DNA from: an uncultured Lachnospiraceae bacterium
GTDB taxonomy: Bacteria; Bacillota; Clostridia; Lachnospirales; Lachnospiraceae
Assembly: GCA_910577165.1 (NCBI GenBank)
Contig: CAJTLX010000047.1
Location: forward strand, 1 to 27,260
Direction: 5' to 3'
Length of the DNA stretch: 27,260 nucleotides
Shown: in pieces, positions 1-8,492 of the stretch
Position numbering within the stretch: position 1 is the stretch's first letter
How the letters are laid out: each line of letters starts with the position of its first letter
Program-made: the position numbers and the translations under genes
Notes under the pieces: generated by a model
What the model was told of the DNA's origin: nothing
Seen by the model: the letters and a program-made list of their open reading frames with translations, nothing else
Database searches by the model: none

Positions 1-38
1 ACTCGAAAACCTGTCTGCTTATTTTGGACAGCTTTGAC

Positions 39-67
39 AGTATATCATGCTTCCCCTATCTTGTCAA
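39..67 (-). promoter_or_regulatory. Leftward sigma-A promoter, proximal copy
   Basis: On the minus strand TTGACA (62-67) and TATACT (39-44) are separated by exactly 17 bases. It points off the left edge of the window, so an unseen gene to the left is probably transcribed from here. Confidence 0.7.
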
Positions 68-123
68 GAACTTTTTTCAAGTTTTTTCGACTTTTTTTGC
101 CTTACTCTTTTGAAAGCTTTTGC

Positions 124-152
124 ATAATATCATATCCACATTTCCCTGTCAA
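124..152 (-). promoter_or_regulatory. Leftward sigma-A promoter, distal copy
   Basis: On the minus strand TTGACA (147-152), a 17-base spacer and TATTAT (124-129). It lies about 85 bases upstream of the copy at 39-67 and faces the same way, giving a tandem promoter pair for a gene outside the window. Confidence 0.65.
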
Positions 153-168
153 GCAATTTTTCTTTTAT

Positions 169-197
169 TTGCTTTTTTTCTTTCCTCATGCTACGAT
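169..197 (+). promoter_or_regulatory. Probable promoter of the HAD-GNAT gene
   Basis: TTGCTT (169-174), 17 bases, TACGAT (192-197). The match is moderate. The expected start near 204 gives a leader of about 55 bases before the ATG at 260. Confidence 0.4.
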
Positions 198-259
198 ATT
201 ATTATCAATTACTTTCATCGGAATTCTTTCCGGCGAAAGTCAAAAACAGGGAGAATTTT

Positions 260-1438
260 ATGTTAAAAGCAATTTTATTTGATATGGACGGCGTAATTAT
301 TGACAGCGAACCACTGCACGCACTTGCCGCTGTCAACGCGATGAAAAAATTTGGTGTTGATATCACGATTGATTTTTGCTATTCCTTTATTGGCAGCACC
401 GCAAAGCATATGTTGGAAGTCATCAAAGAAAAATGGCAGCTCTCCGCCACGATCAAAGAATTGATGTGGGCGAATGATGAGGCAAAAAAAGAATTGCTCC
501 AAAAGGAGGGATACCCCGCAATTCCCGGCATCCACGCACTTATGCAGGCACTGCGGCATGAGGGATATAAGATCGCCATCGCCTCCTCCTCACCGAAGGA
601 AGAAATTCTTGAAACGGTAAAACGCCAAGAACTTACAGAATTTGTACAGGAAATTGTTTCCGGTATGCAGGTCGCTCACCCGAAACCAGCTCCGGATATT
701 TTTCTTGCCGCAGCAAAAGCACTTGATGTGCTTCCCTCAGAATGCCTTGTTATCGAAGATTCCTCCAATGGTCTTCGCGCTGCAAAAGCGGCGGGGATAT
801 CAAGACTTGCGTTCCATAATCCAAATTCTGGAAATCAAGATCTCTCAATAGCAAATTGCATTGTGGAAAGCTTCGAGGAAGTCACCCCTTATTTCCTATA
901 TTATATTTATCAGCACACAAACAATCTGCCCGCGGTGATCACAAAAACTTCCAGGCTGATTTTACGTGAACTTGCCATGGAGGATCTGCCCGCCCTGCAC
1001 AAGATTCTCCTAGAGCCTTCCATTGCGCGCTTTTACGGCAAACCCGCCCAAAATCTTTCAGAATTTTCCGAGTTTCATCAAGCATATATTTCCGGGGCGT
1101 ACCATTTTCGCGGCTATGGTTTATGGGGCGTATTTCTTAGATCCACCGGGGAACTTATCGGTCGCTGCGGGTTTGAACCGACAATAATCGGGAATTCCCC
1201 CGTTGTGGAATTAGGGTATCTGATCAGCGAACGTTTTCAGGGCAAGGGATATGCTTCGGAAGCGATCGGCGAATGTCTTTCCCTGTGCAGTCATTTTGAA
1301 ATTTCCTCCGTCTTTGCGGTAATTCATCCACAAAATGCAGTTTCGCTCCATCTCGCAAAAAAATTTGGGATGGAAGTTATCGGACAAACTGTTCGCGGAG
1401 ATATCTCCTGCGATATTTTTAGGCGGGATATCTTATAA
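260..1438 (+). CDS. HAD phosphatase fused to a GNAT acetyltransferase
   Basis: The 392-residue protein joins two enzymes. Residues 1-205 are a HAD-family hydrolase of the beta-phosphoglucomutase/phosphatase subgroup: DMDG with D8 and D10 as nucleophile and acid/base, a Ser-rich motif II near 108-111, K142 in HPKPAPD, and E166-D167 in the acidic motif IV. A helical cap lies at about 15-85. Residues 228-392 are a GNAT domain of the RimJ/RimL type, with the acetyl-CoA loop RFQGKGYASEA at 325-335 and an NAVSLHLAKKFGM segment near 359-371. The ATG at 260 is preferred over an in-frame ATG at 188 because AGGGAG precedes it at 247-252 and the HAD fold starts at once. Substrates are not evident; a combined sugar-phosphate or metabolite-repair role is inference. 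The gene stands alone and ends in a bidirectional terminator. Confidence 0.85.
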   Translation: MLKAILFDMDGVIIDSEPLHALAAVNAMKKFGVDITIDFCYSFIGSTAKHMLEVIKEKWQLSATIKELMWANDEAKKELLQKEGYPAIPGIHALMQALRHEGYKIAIASSSPKEEILETVKRQELTEFVQEIVSGMQVAHPKPAPDIFLAAAKALDVLPSECLVIEDSSNGLRAAKAAGISRLAFHNPNSGNQDLSIANCIVESFEEVTPYFLYYIYQHTNNLPAVITKTSRLILRELAMEDLPALHKILLEPSIARFYGKPAQNLSEFSEFHQAYISGAYHFRGYGLWGVFLRSTGELIGRCGFEPTIIGNSPVVELGYLISERFQGKGYASEAIGECLSLCSHFEISSVFAVIHPQNAVSLHLAKKFGMEVIGQTVRGDISCDIFRRDIL

Positions 1439-1442
1439 TAGC

Positions 1443-1486
1443 AAAAAAACTGCCGCATTGCAAAAACGCAGTGGGGCAGTTTTTTA
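1443..1486. terminator. Bidirectional terminator between convergent genes
   Basis: An A-tract, the stem ACTGCC...GGCAGT with an inner ATTGC/GCAGT helix around an AAAAAC loop, and a T-tract. The A-tract and T-tract flanks suit termination from either side, for the HAD-GNAT gene and for the lipoprotein gene opposite. Confidence 0.8.
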
Positions 1487-1495
1487 ATTCAAAAC

Positions 1496-1927
1496 TTATC
1501 TGGTTGTTCCAGCACCGTTATTTACGCCGCCATTGTTTGTGGTTCCACTTCCATTTCCAGCCGCGCCATTATTGGTTAAGCCATTTCCATTGTTTGTCGC
1601 GCCGCCGTTTGTCACATCGTCAACTGCATTGTCGATCCCGTTGATTACATCATCCACCCCGTCTTCTAAGGCTCCGGACACTCCGTTTCCCTCGCCCTGC
1701 GTGCCATTTTCTGTACCTGCACCTCCGGTTGGATTTCCATTACCTCCCGCACCTCCGGTTGGACTTCCAGTGCTTCCTCCATTGTTATCATCTGGGCTTC
1801 CTGTCGGATTATTCCCGGAATTTTCATCCGTTGCGGAATTATTATTGTCCGGGTTAGAGGAACATGCGGTCATTCCCGTTATGGCAAGACAACTGCAAAG
1901 TAATAATGCTAAAATTCTGCTTTTCAT
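1496..1927 (-). CDS. Small Asn/Gly/Thr-rich lipoprotein
   Basis: A 143-residue secreted lipoprotein of unknown function. It begins with a basic n-region and a hydrophobic stretch (residues 3-20) ending at a lipobox-like MTAC, with C22 as the lipidated residue. The mature part is low complexity: Asn, Gly, Ser and Pro runs with PTGG and PTGS repeats at about 35-75, a short acidic amphipathic stretch (about 82-105, Val/Ile alternating with Asp), then NNG and TTNNG repeats to the end. There is no recognisable catalytic domain. The ATG at 1927 is chosen over an upstream in-frame start because AGGAGGAGAG sits just before it. It may be a surface spacer or cell-wall-associated protein; this is inference from composition alone. 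Confidence 0.7.
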   Translation of the reverse strand: MKSRILALLLCSCLAITGMTACSSNPDNNNSATDENSGNNPTGSPDDNNGGSTGSPTGGAGGNGNPTGGAGTENGTQGEGNGVSGALEDGVDDVINGIDNAVDDVTNGGATNNGNGLTNNGAAGNGSGTTNNGGVNNGAGTTR

Positions 1928-2077
1928 GAAATCTCTCCTCCTGTAAAGTATTTTCATTTTACACTCACAGTATTTGCAGAAATCATGATTTTATTCAAAG
2001 TCTTATTTTATCCAATAAAACTTACAAAATACATATTAAGATCGTATATCCTTTTATCCCTTCCCATTTTTATTTCT

Positions 2078-2476
2078 TTATTTTGTCACAAAATAAAGGG
2101 CAGTAAATATCAGCGCGAGAAGAAATGCCATCGCGCCGCTGATTAAAAGATGCGGCTTCCATTTGCGCCCATCCTCGTCGCGCCTCTGCTTATATTGGTA
2201 AAAATTGTCAAATTTTTCTTTATCCATCCCCGGAATGAAATTGCGCGTGATCCGACCGCAGCCGAAACTTAACATATCGTAAGTTCCTTTCGTTGCCATC
2301 CAGCCAAGCGCGCCGCATCCCATAAAAAGGATACCCGGCACAAAAAAACTGTCCGAGAGAATCCGAAAAATCTCCGATGGGGTGTCCGCCGAAAATATTC
2401 CGCCTTCCCCTGCGAGAAAAAGGGCAATGGCAAGAATCACCCCCGCGCAGATTAGATAATAGGTTCGTCTCTTCAT
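2078..2476 (-). CDS. DUF3899-like small membrane protein
   Basis: A 132-residue protein with three predicted membrane segments: about residues 5-23, 44-61 and 110-128. A charged cytoplasmic loop (YQYKQRRDEDGRKWKP) lies before the last one. The pattern and the FGCGRITRNF segment recall the DUF3899 family of small Firmicutes membrane proteins, for which I know no function. GTG at 2482 is also in frame, but AGGGGG at 2486-2491 is only about two bases from it and eight from the ATG at 2476, so the ATG is preferred. It follows the opp ATPase gene by about 20 bases and is probably the last gene of that transcript. A perfect AT-rich inverted repeat (2076-2098) overlaps its stop codon without a following T-run. 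Confidence 0.65.
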   Translation of the reverse strand: MKRRTYYLICAGVILAIALFLAGEGGIFSADTPSEIFRILSDSFFVPGILFMGCGALGWMATKGTYDMLSFGCGRITRNFIPGMDKEKFDNFYQYKQRRDEDGRKWKPHLLISGAMAFLLALIFTALYFVTK

Positions 2477-2498
2477 TGCCACTGCCCCCTTTTTGGCT

Positions 2499-3716
2499 CT
2501 ATTTTAATTCCTTTAGATATTTCTTAAACTCTGCCTCGTTGCACTGAATAAAATGTCCCGGCTTAATCTCGCGAAGCGTTGGCTTATCCACCGAGTAATC
2601 ATGCTCCGCAAGCGGATTGTACACAATGCGCACCCGCTGCTTTTCATAGATCGGATCCGGCAGAGGGATCGCCGAGAGCAAGGACTTGGTGTACGGATGA
2701 AGCGGATTTAAAAACAACTCATCCGATGGTGCTAACTCAACTAATTTTCCAAAATACATCACGCCGATACGGTCAGAAAAATATTTTACTACCGAGAGAT
2801 CATGCGCCACAAACAATATGGTCAGACCAAACTTATCTCTTAACTCATTCAACAGATTGATTACCTGCGCCTGTACAGATACGTCAAGTGCCGAGACCGG
2901 CTCATCCGCAATAATCATCTCCGGGTTCATAATAATCGAGCGCGCCACGCCGATGCGCTGACGCTGTCCGCCGGAGAACTCGTGCGGATAGCGGGAGGCG
3001 TGTTCTCTGACCAGACCGACTAACTCTAGCATTTCATAGACCTTCTTGTCAATAACCTCCTTGTCGCGCTCTCCCTGGATAATCAGCCCCTCGGAGATAA
3101 TCTCTCGCACGGTAAGACGCGGATCAAGCGAGGCGATCGGATCTTGAAAAATCATCTGGATCTGCGTGACTAACTTGGTGCGCTTAGCCTTGCGCAGCTC
3201 ATTCTGATACTCCCTTTGCAGCCTTTCCTTCTGCGCCGCCGACGCGGAAGCAATCATCGGCTCATACTTTGCCTTTACTTCTTTTACGCGCTTTTCTGCA
3301 TACATCTTATCGCAGTTCTTCTGATCGTGTTTTGCCGCTTTGATCGCCGCCTTCTGCTCTGCAACAAAATCATCCAGTTCCCTTTTTAATTTTGTAGCAG
3401 CATCGCCGCTCGCGTTCTTTATCTTTTCCCTGTATTCTGCCCTTTTTTCTGCGATCGCATTCTGGTAGGAGCGAATGCCCGCGCCGATGCGGATCCCCTT
3501 AAAATAAATATCTCCGGAGGTGATATTGTACAATTTAATAATGGAGCGTCCAGTTGTTGTCTTTCCACAGCCGGACTCGCCCACCAGCCCGAATACCTCG
3601 CCCTTTTTGATATCAAAACTAACATCGTCCACGGCCTTTAACTCGGACTTGCCCATCTTAAAGTACTGGCAAAGATGTTCCACCTTTAATAAAACTTCAT
3701 CCCTTTTATCTTCCAT
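2499..3716 (-). CDS. Oligopeptide ABC transporter ATPase, OppF type, with helical insert
   Basis: ATP-hydrolysing subunit of the peptide importer, 405 residues against about 310-330 for ordinary OppF. Walker A is GESGCGKT at 46-53, the Q-loop FQDP at 190-193, the signature FSGGQ at 247-251, Walker B MIIADEP at 267-273 and the switch His at 305. The Opp/Dpp-type C-terminal segment (HPYTKSLLSAIP) is present at about 340-351. The extra length is a Lys/Glu/Ala-rich insert of about 105 residues (roughly 76-184) placed between the beta subdomain after Walker A and the Q-loop; it should form a helical hairpin or coiled coil. All catalytic motifs are intact, so the ATPase should work. The start overlaps the end of the oppD-type gene by 11 bases, which suggests translational coupling. 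The ligand is unknown; peptides are inferred from family. Confidence 0.88.
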   Translation of the reverse strand: MEDKRDEVLLKVEHLCQYFKMGKSELKAVDDVSFDIKKGEVFGLVGESGCGKTTTGRSIIKLYNITSGDIYFKGIRIGAGIRSYQNAIAEKRAEYREKIKNASGDAATKLKRELDDFVAEQKAAIKAAKHDQKNCDKMYAEKRVKEVKAKYEPMIASASAAQKERLQREYQNELRKAKRTKLVTQIQMIFQDPIASLDPRLTVREIISEGLIIQGERDKEVIDKKVYEMLELVGLVREHASRYPHEFSGGQRQRIGVARSIIMNPEMIIADEPVSALDVSVQAQVINLLNELRDKFGLTILFVAHDLSVVKYFSDRIGVMYFGKLVELAPSDELFLNPLHPYTKSLLSAIPLPDPIYEKQRVRIVYNPLAEHDYSVDKPTLREIKPGHFIQCNEAEFKKYLKELK

Positions 3717-5871
3717 CTTCTGCCTCCCTCCTGTTCTTCATTCTCTCAATCCGCGCGGTCACAATCTTAGGAGGCTCCACCTTAGGCGCGTCCGGGTGCA
3801 ATAGCCAGGTTGCCGCATAATGTGTATCACTGATCTTAAACATTGGCGGTGCCTTTTCAAAATCAATTTTTAAAGCGTATTTATTGCGCGCCGCAAATGC
3901 ATCGCCCTTCGGCGGGAAAATCATGTTTGGCGGCGTGCCAGGAATAGCATCAAGTTTCTCCGAAGTGTCGAGATCCGGCATGGAGGAGAGCAGTGCCCAA
4001 GTGTACGGGTGTGCCGCCTCATAGAAAATATCCTGCGCCGTCCCATACTCGACGATCTTTCCTGCATACATTACCGCCACGCGATCCGCCATATTTGCAA
4101 CCACACCCAGATCGTGCGTAATAAAAATAACGGAAATATTTCTCTGTTTCTTCAAGCGGTTAATCAATTCCAGAATCTGCGCCTGGATGGTCACATCAAG
4201 TGCCGTGGTCGGCTCGTCGCAGATTAGGATATCCGGATTTGCCGCCAGCGCGATCGCAATGACAATACGCTGACGCATACCGCCGGAAAACTCAAATGGA
4301 TACTGATTGTATCTGGTTCTCGGCTCCGGAATGCCCACTTCCTCCATCAGCTTGATCGCCCTCTCCTTGGCCAGGCGCTTTGTCACTTTCTCGACTACGC
4401 CGCTCGCATTTTCCTTTAAGTAATCGATCACGGCAACCGTTTCCGCAGAAAAATCCCGCGTTTCTTTTGCCGCTAAAATCTCTTTATAATGCGCGATCAG
4501 ACGGTCAATCTGCATTACAATATTGGTTTTCGTCAGTTCCAGATCGGTGTAGGAAGCCGGCACTACCTGCCAGTCCGGATCTTTTCCCTTCGCCACAAGC
4601 GCGTCATATTTCGCCTTCTGTTTTTCATAGCGTTTCTTCTCTTTTTCATTTTTGCGAATACCATTAAAATACTTGTCAATCTCACTTCGAAGCCCCGTCC
4701 CAAAAGTATAGGCAAGATTGTCCTTTCGGATCTCCATATGATCGATTGTTTCCGCAACCTCCTTAGCGCAGAGTTTGCGTGCTTCCTCGCATTCCTTTTT
4801 GTCCAAATGCTCCCTTAAAAATACTGCACGCTTCCCCTCTAAGAATTTCACAACCCTTTCCTTTGCCTGATAAGATTTTTCTGCCGAGTAGATCAGAGCT
4901 TTCTTCGCATCGTCAATAAAAGCCAGCATAAAATTATCGTCCAGATATTTATGCATGAAAACATTTAATTCTCCGATCGGCTTTTCCGGTACGGCCGCGT
5001 TGGCAAAGGTTTCATAGTAGCCAAGCGCGAAGAAATTTGGCTGCTCTAGGGCAAGAGCCGCCCTTAGGATCGGCAGCATCTCGTTCATCGCGGCAATCGT
5101 CTTTTGGTAATTCTTTGTGTCCTTTTCCGAAGCGGCAAGCTTTGGCAGTTCACTTGCAAGGCGGTTTAGGTGCGGTGCATCTTTCTTTACCAGATAGGTA
5201 TGGCAGGAATTCTTTGCAAGTTTTACCACATCCGAGATTCGATCTTTTAAGTTTTTGTCAAATTTCTTTTCCAGTTCGAACACAAGATTTTCCAGCTCAG
5301 AAACCGCTTCCACAGCGGACTCTCTCGCCTTGTTATACTCTGCCTCCAACTCGATATGCTTATATTCAAACTTATCAAAATCTTTGCATTTTTGCTTTAG
5401 TGCCGCTATCTTTGCCGCGTCACCTTTCGCGCTCGCCTCAATCATGTTCTGCTCAAGCAGTTTCAGATAACTGTTAAAATTTTTGCGGCATTCTTTGCGG
5501 CGTGCCTTGTTCTTTAAGATCATCGCCTCCGTAAGCTGTCTGCCGATCTTTACAATCGGATTTAAACTTGACATCGGATCCTGGAAGATCATCGCAATCT
5601 TATCCCCGCGAATCCGGTGAAAATCCTCCTCCGAGATCTTTAGCAAATCTTTTCCGTCATAGATAATTTCCCCGCCCTCAATAATCGAATTTCCGGCTAA
5701 AATGCCAAGGATTGCCTTGGAGGTAACGGACTTGCCCGATCCGGACTCGCCGACGATCGCCAGGGTCTCCCCCTTTGCCAGATCAAAACTGATATTTCTC
5801 ACCGCCTGCACTTTCCCGTTCGAGGTGCGGAAGGAAATTACCAGATTTTTTACTTCAAGTTTCTTCTCCAT
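3706..5871 (-). CDS. Oligopeptide ABC transporter ATPase, OppD type, with very large insert
   Basis: Second ATPase of the importer, 721 residues against about 330-360 normally. Walker A GESGSGKS is at 41-48, the Q-loop IFQDPM at 95-100, the signature FSGGM at 528-532, Walker B ILICDEP at 548-554 and the switch His near 586. The Opp/Dpp C-terminal element (HPYTWALLSSMPDLD) follows at about 621-635. About 380 residues (roughly 121-500) rich in Lys, Glu and Ala are inserted between the Q-loop and the signature, that is, inside the helical subdomain that contacts the permease. The insert reads as long charged helices with no stop codon or frameshift. Unlike the partner ATPase, where the insert precedes the Q-loop, here it follows it. 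The start lies 3 bases after the permease stop. Confidence 0.88.
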   Translation of the reverse strand: MEKKLEVKNLVISFRTSNGKVQAVRNISFDLAKGETLAIVGESGSGKSVTSKAILGILAGNSIIEGGEIIYDGKDLLKISEEDFHRIRGDKIAMIFQDPMSSLNPIVKIGRQLTEAMILKNKARRKECRKNFNSYLKLLEQNMIEASAKGDAAKIAALKQKCKDFDKFEYKHIELEAEYNKARESAVEAVSELENLVFELEKKFDKNLKDRISDVVKLAKNSCHTYLVKKDAPHLNRLASELPKLAASEKDTKNYQKTIAAMNEMLPILRAALALEQPNFFALGYYETFANAAVPEKPIGELNVFMHKYLDDNFMLAFIDDAKKALIYSAEKSYQAKERVVKFLEGKRAVFLREHLDKKECEEARKLCAKEVAETIDHMEIRKDNLAYTFGTGLRSEIDKYFNGIRKNEKEKKRYEKQKAKYDALVAKGKDPDWQVVPASYTDLELTKTNIVMQIDRLIAHYKEILAAKETRDFSAETVAVIDYLKENASGVVEKVTKRLAKERAIKLMEEVGIPEPRTRYNQYPFEFSGGMRQRIVIAIALAANPDILICDEPTTALDVTIQAQILELINRLKKQRNISVIFITHDLGVVANMADRVAVMYAGKIVEYGTAQDIFYEAAHPYTWALLSSMPDLDTSEKLDAIPGTPPNMIFPPKGDAFAARNKYALKIDFEKAPPMFKISDTHYAATWLLHPDAPKVEPPKIVTARIERMKNRREAEDGR

Positions 5872-5874
5872 TTC

Positions 5875-7407
5875 CTAGTCCTCCATTCCTCTTGTCGATG
5901 GGTTAAATGCGTCGCGCAAGCCGTTGCCGAATAAGTTAAAGGAAATCAGTAAAAGCGAGATAAAGATCGCCGGGAAAACCATCGCGTGCGGCGAGGTCGT
6001 CGCAACGGACTGTCCCTGTGACATCAATGTCCCAATGGTTGTGCCTGCAAATTCGGATAAGTTTACAATGCCCAGGTAAGTCATATTCGTCTCCGAATTG
6101 ATAACGCTGGGAATTACTAACGCACAACTTGTGATAATCGTGCCGAGAGAATTCGGAAAAATATGCTTGAACATCAGGCGTTTATCCGACGCACCAAGCG
6201 TTCTTGCCGCCAGGACATACTCCTGTCCCTTAAAGCGATAAAACTGCTTTCTCACTAATGCTGACATTCCAATCCACCCGGTCAGCACAAAGGCGAAAAG
6301 GAAGGAACCTACCGCGCCAACCTGGTTTGCCAGATGCTTCTGAAACAGCGTTACGCAGACAATAAATGGCAGACCGCTCAGCACATCGGCAACACGATCC
6401 ATTATCATATCGATCTTGCCGCCATAATACCCCTGCACAGCTCCGTAGATCGCGCCGATAAACAGATTGATTGTCGAAACCACAAGCGCGAAAAGCAGCG
6501 AAAAGCGCGCGCCCACGCCGATTGCCATAAATAAATCTTGTCCCATAACATTTGTACCAAAAAGATAGCGCGGAACATGACCATTCTTATAAATATAATA
6601 ATTATAATAACAAAAACGTGCAGATACCGCACCGGATTTCCGGACACTGTAAATCCAGGTTCCCGGATCGCCCTCAATGCGCTGGCTGTTATACGGCGCG
6701 CCCTCGATCGCAGAATTTGACGAGTAGGCAGGAATCCAGTTTCCATTCTCATCCTTTACCGGTGTCCCCTTTGCATCCGACACCTGATACCAGATTGAAG
6801 GATCATTGTCGATCCCCGCGATATCCTTCGCCTCAACCCACGGATAAATTACCTGTATCCCCGTTTCATTCTGGAAGCGTTGAATATCCGCAAATTCCTC
6901 GTAGGAAAAAGTCTGTGTGCGAATTCCGACAGCATAGTACTGATTGAGTTCCAGCTTATAATACTTTGTAATGCGGGTCTGACCGCGGTGCTTCGACTCC
7001 ACTTCCTCCGTGCCGCGAATCCCAATCACCGGATCCATACCGGTTTCCTTGCCGATCGCGTGCCATTTGTCAAGGGACTGCTCATTTTGGCTTGCCAGAA
7101 CTTTGCCGCCGTTAAAGATGCTGCTCCCTTTCTCTGCCATCCCCTCAATATAAGGCGGATAATTCTGATAGATTACATCCTTATCCTTGATTGTATAAGG
7201 AGAAGTAATTGGAGAGATAATGGCAAAGAGAATCAAAAATCCGATAATCCACGCTGCCACTACGGAAGAACGGTTTTTCTTAAAGCGCAAAAGCGCGTCT
7301 GCAAAAAAACCTCTCGCCTTGGTCTCCATTTTTTTATCGTGTAAAACCTCATCAAGCTGTGCAAATTCAAACAGCTCCTTCGGAATATTTTCAAATTTGT
7401 TTTCCAT
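5875..7407 (-). CDS. Oligopeptide ABC transporter permease, OppC type, with extracellular insert
   Basis: Membrane subunit, 510 residues against about 300 for a usual OppC. A cytoplasmic N-terminus (1-46) leads to membrane segment 1 (about 48-66). Residues 75-280 form a Tyr/Gly/Asp-rich soluble region with no membrane segment, expected outside the cell. The normal OppC core resumes at YLFGTNVMGQDLF (281-293), equivalent to the family's LGTDxxGRD motif, followed by about five membrane segments. The ATPase-coupling EAA loop is at about 396-419 (EYVLAARTLGASD...FKHIFPN). The insert could interact with the enlarged binding protein; that is inference. The gene is 17 bases downstream of the oppB-type gene and 3 bases upstream of the oppD-type gene. 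Confidence 0.88.
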   Translation of the reverse strand: MENKFENIPKELFEFAQLDEVLHDKKMETKARGFFADALLRFKKNRSSVVAAWIIGFLILFAIISPITSPYTIKDKDVIYQNYPPYIEGMAEKGSSIFNGGKVLASQNEQSLDKWHAIGKETGMDPVIGIRGTEEVESKHRGQTRITKYYKLELNQYYAVGIRTQTFSYEEFADIQRFQNETGIQVIYPWVEAKDIAGIDNDPSIWYQVSDAKGTPVKDENGNWIPAYSSNSAIEGAPYNSQRIEGDPGTWIYSVRKSGAVSARFCYYNYYIYKNGHVPRYLFGTNVMGQDLFMAIGVGARFSLLFALVVSTINLFIGAIYGAVQGYYGGKIDMIMDRVADVLSGLPFIVCVTLFQKHLANQVGAVGSFLFAFVLTGWIGMSALVRKQFYRFKGQEYVLAARTLGASDKRLMFKHIFPNSLGTIITSCALVIPSVINSETNMTYLGIVNLSEFAGTTIGTLMSQGQSVATTSPHAMVFPAIFISLLLISFNLFGNGLRDAFNPSTRGMED

Positions 7408-7424
7408 ATGCCTGCCCTCCGTTC

Positions 7425-8378
7425 TTATTTCTTCGAACCCATACGGATACGAGGATCAATGAAACCGTAACTGATATCCACAACAATCGCGGCGACAAGG
7501 CCAATGCTTGTATAGAACACAGTCAACATCATAAACAACGGATAATCCGGTGCCAGGATGGAATTTAAGTACAGAGTGCCCACACCCGGAACGGAGAAAA
7601 TTCTCTCAATAATCAGCGAGCCGCTCAAAATACTGATAAACTGACCAAAAATTGATGGCAGCACGACAACCATACAGTTCTTTAGCGCGTGGCGCACGGT
7701 CGCCTGTGTCTTGGTCAGACCCTTTGTGCGCGCGAGCAACATGAACTCACTGGTCAAAACTTCCGTCAACTCCGCTCGTGTCGTGCGCGTAAAACCTGCG
7801 ATCACTCCGAAGGACAAAGACATTATCGCCGGGAGCATACTCTTAAACATACTCCAGGTAAAAAAGTCCTTTCCGGCATTCATCAGTGCGGGCAGGATAT
7901 TTAATTTATAATAAAATACATACTGGATAATAAATGCATACACAAAAGAAGGCACGGAAATTACCACCATGGTCAAGGTAGAAATTGTATGGTCAATCCA
8001 GGTATTCTTTTTTAATGCGGCAAAAATTCCCAAAAGAATTCCTATTGGGATACTCAACAAGATAGAATAAATATTTACAATTATGGTCGCGGGCAGCTTA
8101 TCCAAAAAAATGTCTGCAACTTCGCGCCCAATATAGAGTTTGTCACTCACACCCCAGTCAAACTTCGTAAAAATATTCTTTAGAAAAATGCCGAACTGCA
8201 CCATATAAGGCTTGTTATAACCAGCTGCCTCGCGCTGCATTTCCACAATTACCGAGTGCGGATCTTCCGCCGGCAGCGGCGGCAGCGGCAGCATACGAAT
8301 CAGCACAAAGCAGATCCCCGTAATGATAAACAGGGTCATGAACATCAGCAAAATTCTTTGTGTAATATATTTCCACAT
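7425..8378 (-). CDS. Oligopeptide ABC transporter permease, OppB type
   Basis: Membrane subunit of 317 residues, normal length for OppB/DppB. Membrane segment 1 is at about 9-28, followed by an extracellular loop and five further segments. The coupling loop EFMLLARTKGLTKTQATVRHALKN is the family EAA motif, and the C-terminal PDYPLFM...FYTSIGLVAAIVVDISYGFIDPRIR is typical. It pairs with the OppC-type permease to form the channel. It is the only member of the cluster without an insertion. The start follows AGGATG-type purines about 8 bases upstream. It is separated from the binding-protein gene by about 190 bases containing a strong hairpin. Confidence 0.9.
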   Translation of the reverse strand: MWKYITQRILLMFMTLFIITGICFVLIRMLPLPPLPAEDPHSVIVEMQREAAGYNKPYMVQFGIFLKNIFTKFDWGVSDKLYIGREVADIFLDKLPATIIVNIYSILLSIPIGILLGIFAALKKNTWIDHTISTLTMVVISVPSFVYAFIIQYVFYYKLNILPALMNAGKDFFTWSMFKSMLPAIMSLSFGVIAGFTRTTRAELTEVLTSEFMLLARTKGLTKTQATVRHALKNCMVVVLPSIFGQFISILSGSLIIERIFSVPGVGTLYLNSILAPDYPLFMMLTVFYTSIGLVAAIVVDISYGFIDPRIRMGSKK

Positions 8379-8492
8379 AAAACATCCTCCGATTTCCCAG
8401 CTTTCAACCGCAAAGTCCCATTGCCCGTTCTCAAAACTGCTCTCTGTGCCGCTTTTTTAGAACAACAGTAAAATACAGGATATTTTCAGCAC

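Noticed and set aside
1533..1946. Plus-strand 137-codon open frame opposite the lipoprotein gene
   Set aside because: It is the mirror of a low-complexity gene, has Pro/Phe/Val-rich shadow composition and no ribosome site.
2076..2098. Perfect 10-base inverted repeat at the end of the DUF3899-like gene as a terminator
   Set aside because: It is AT-rich, overlaps the stop codon and is not followed by a T-run on the minus strand.
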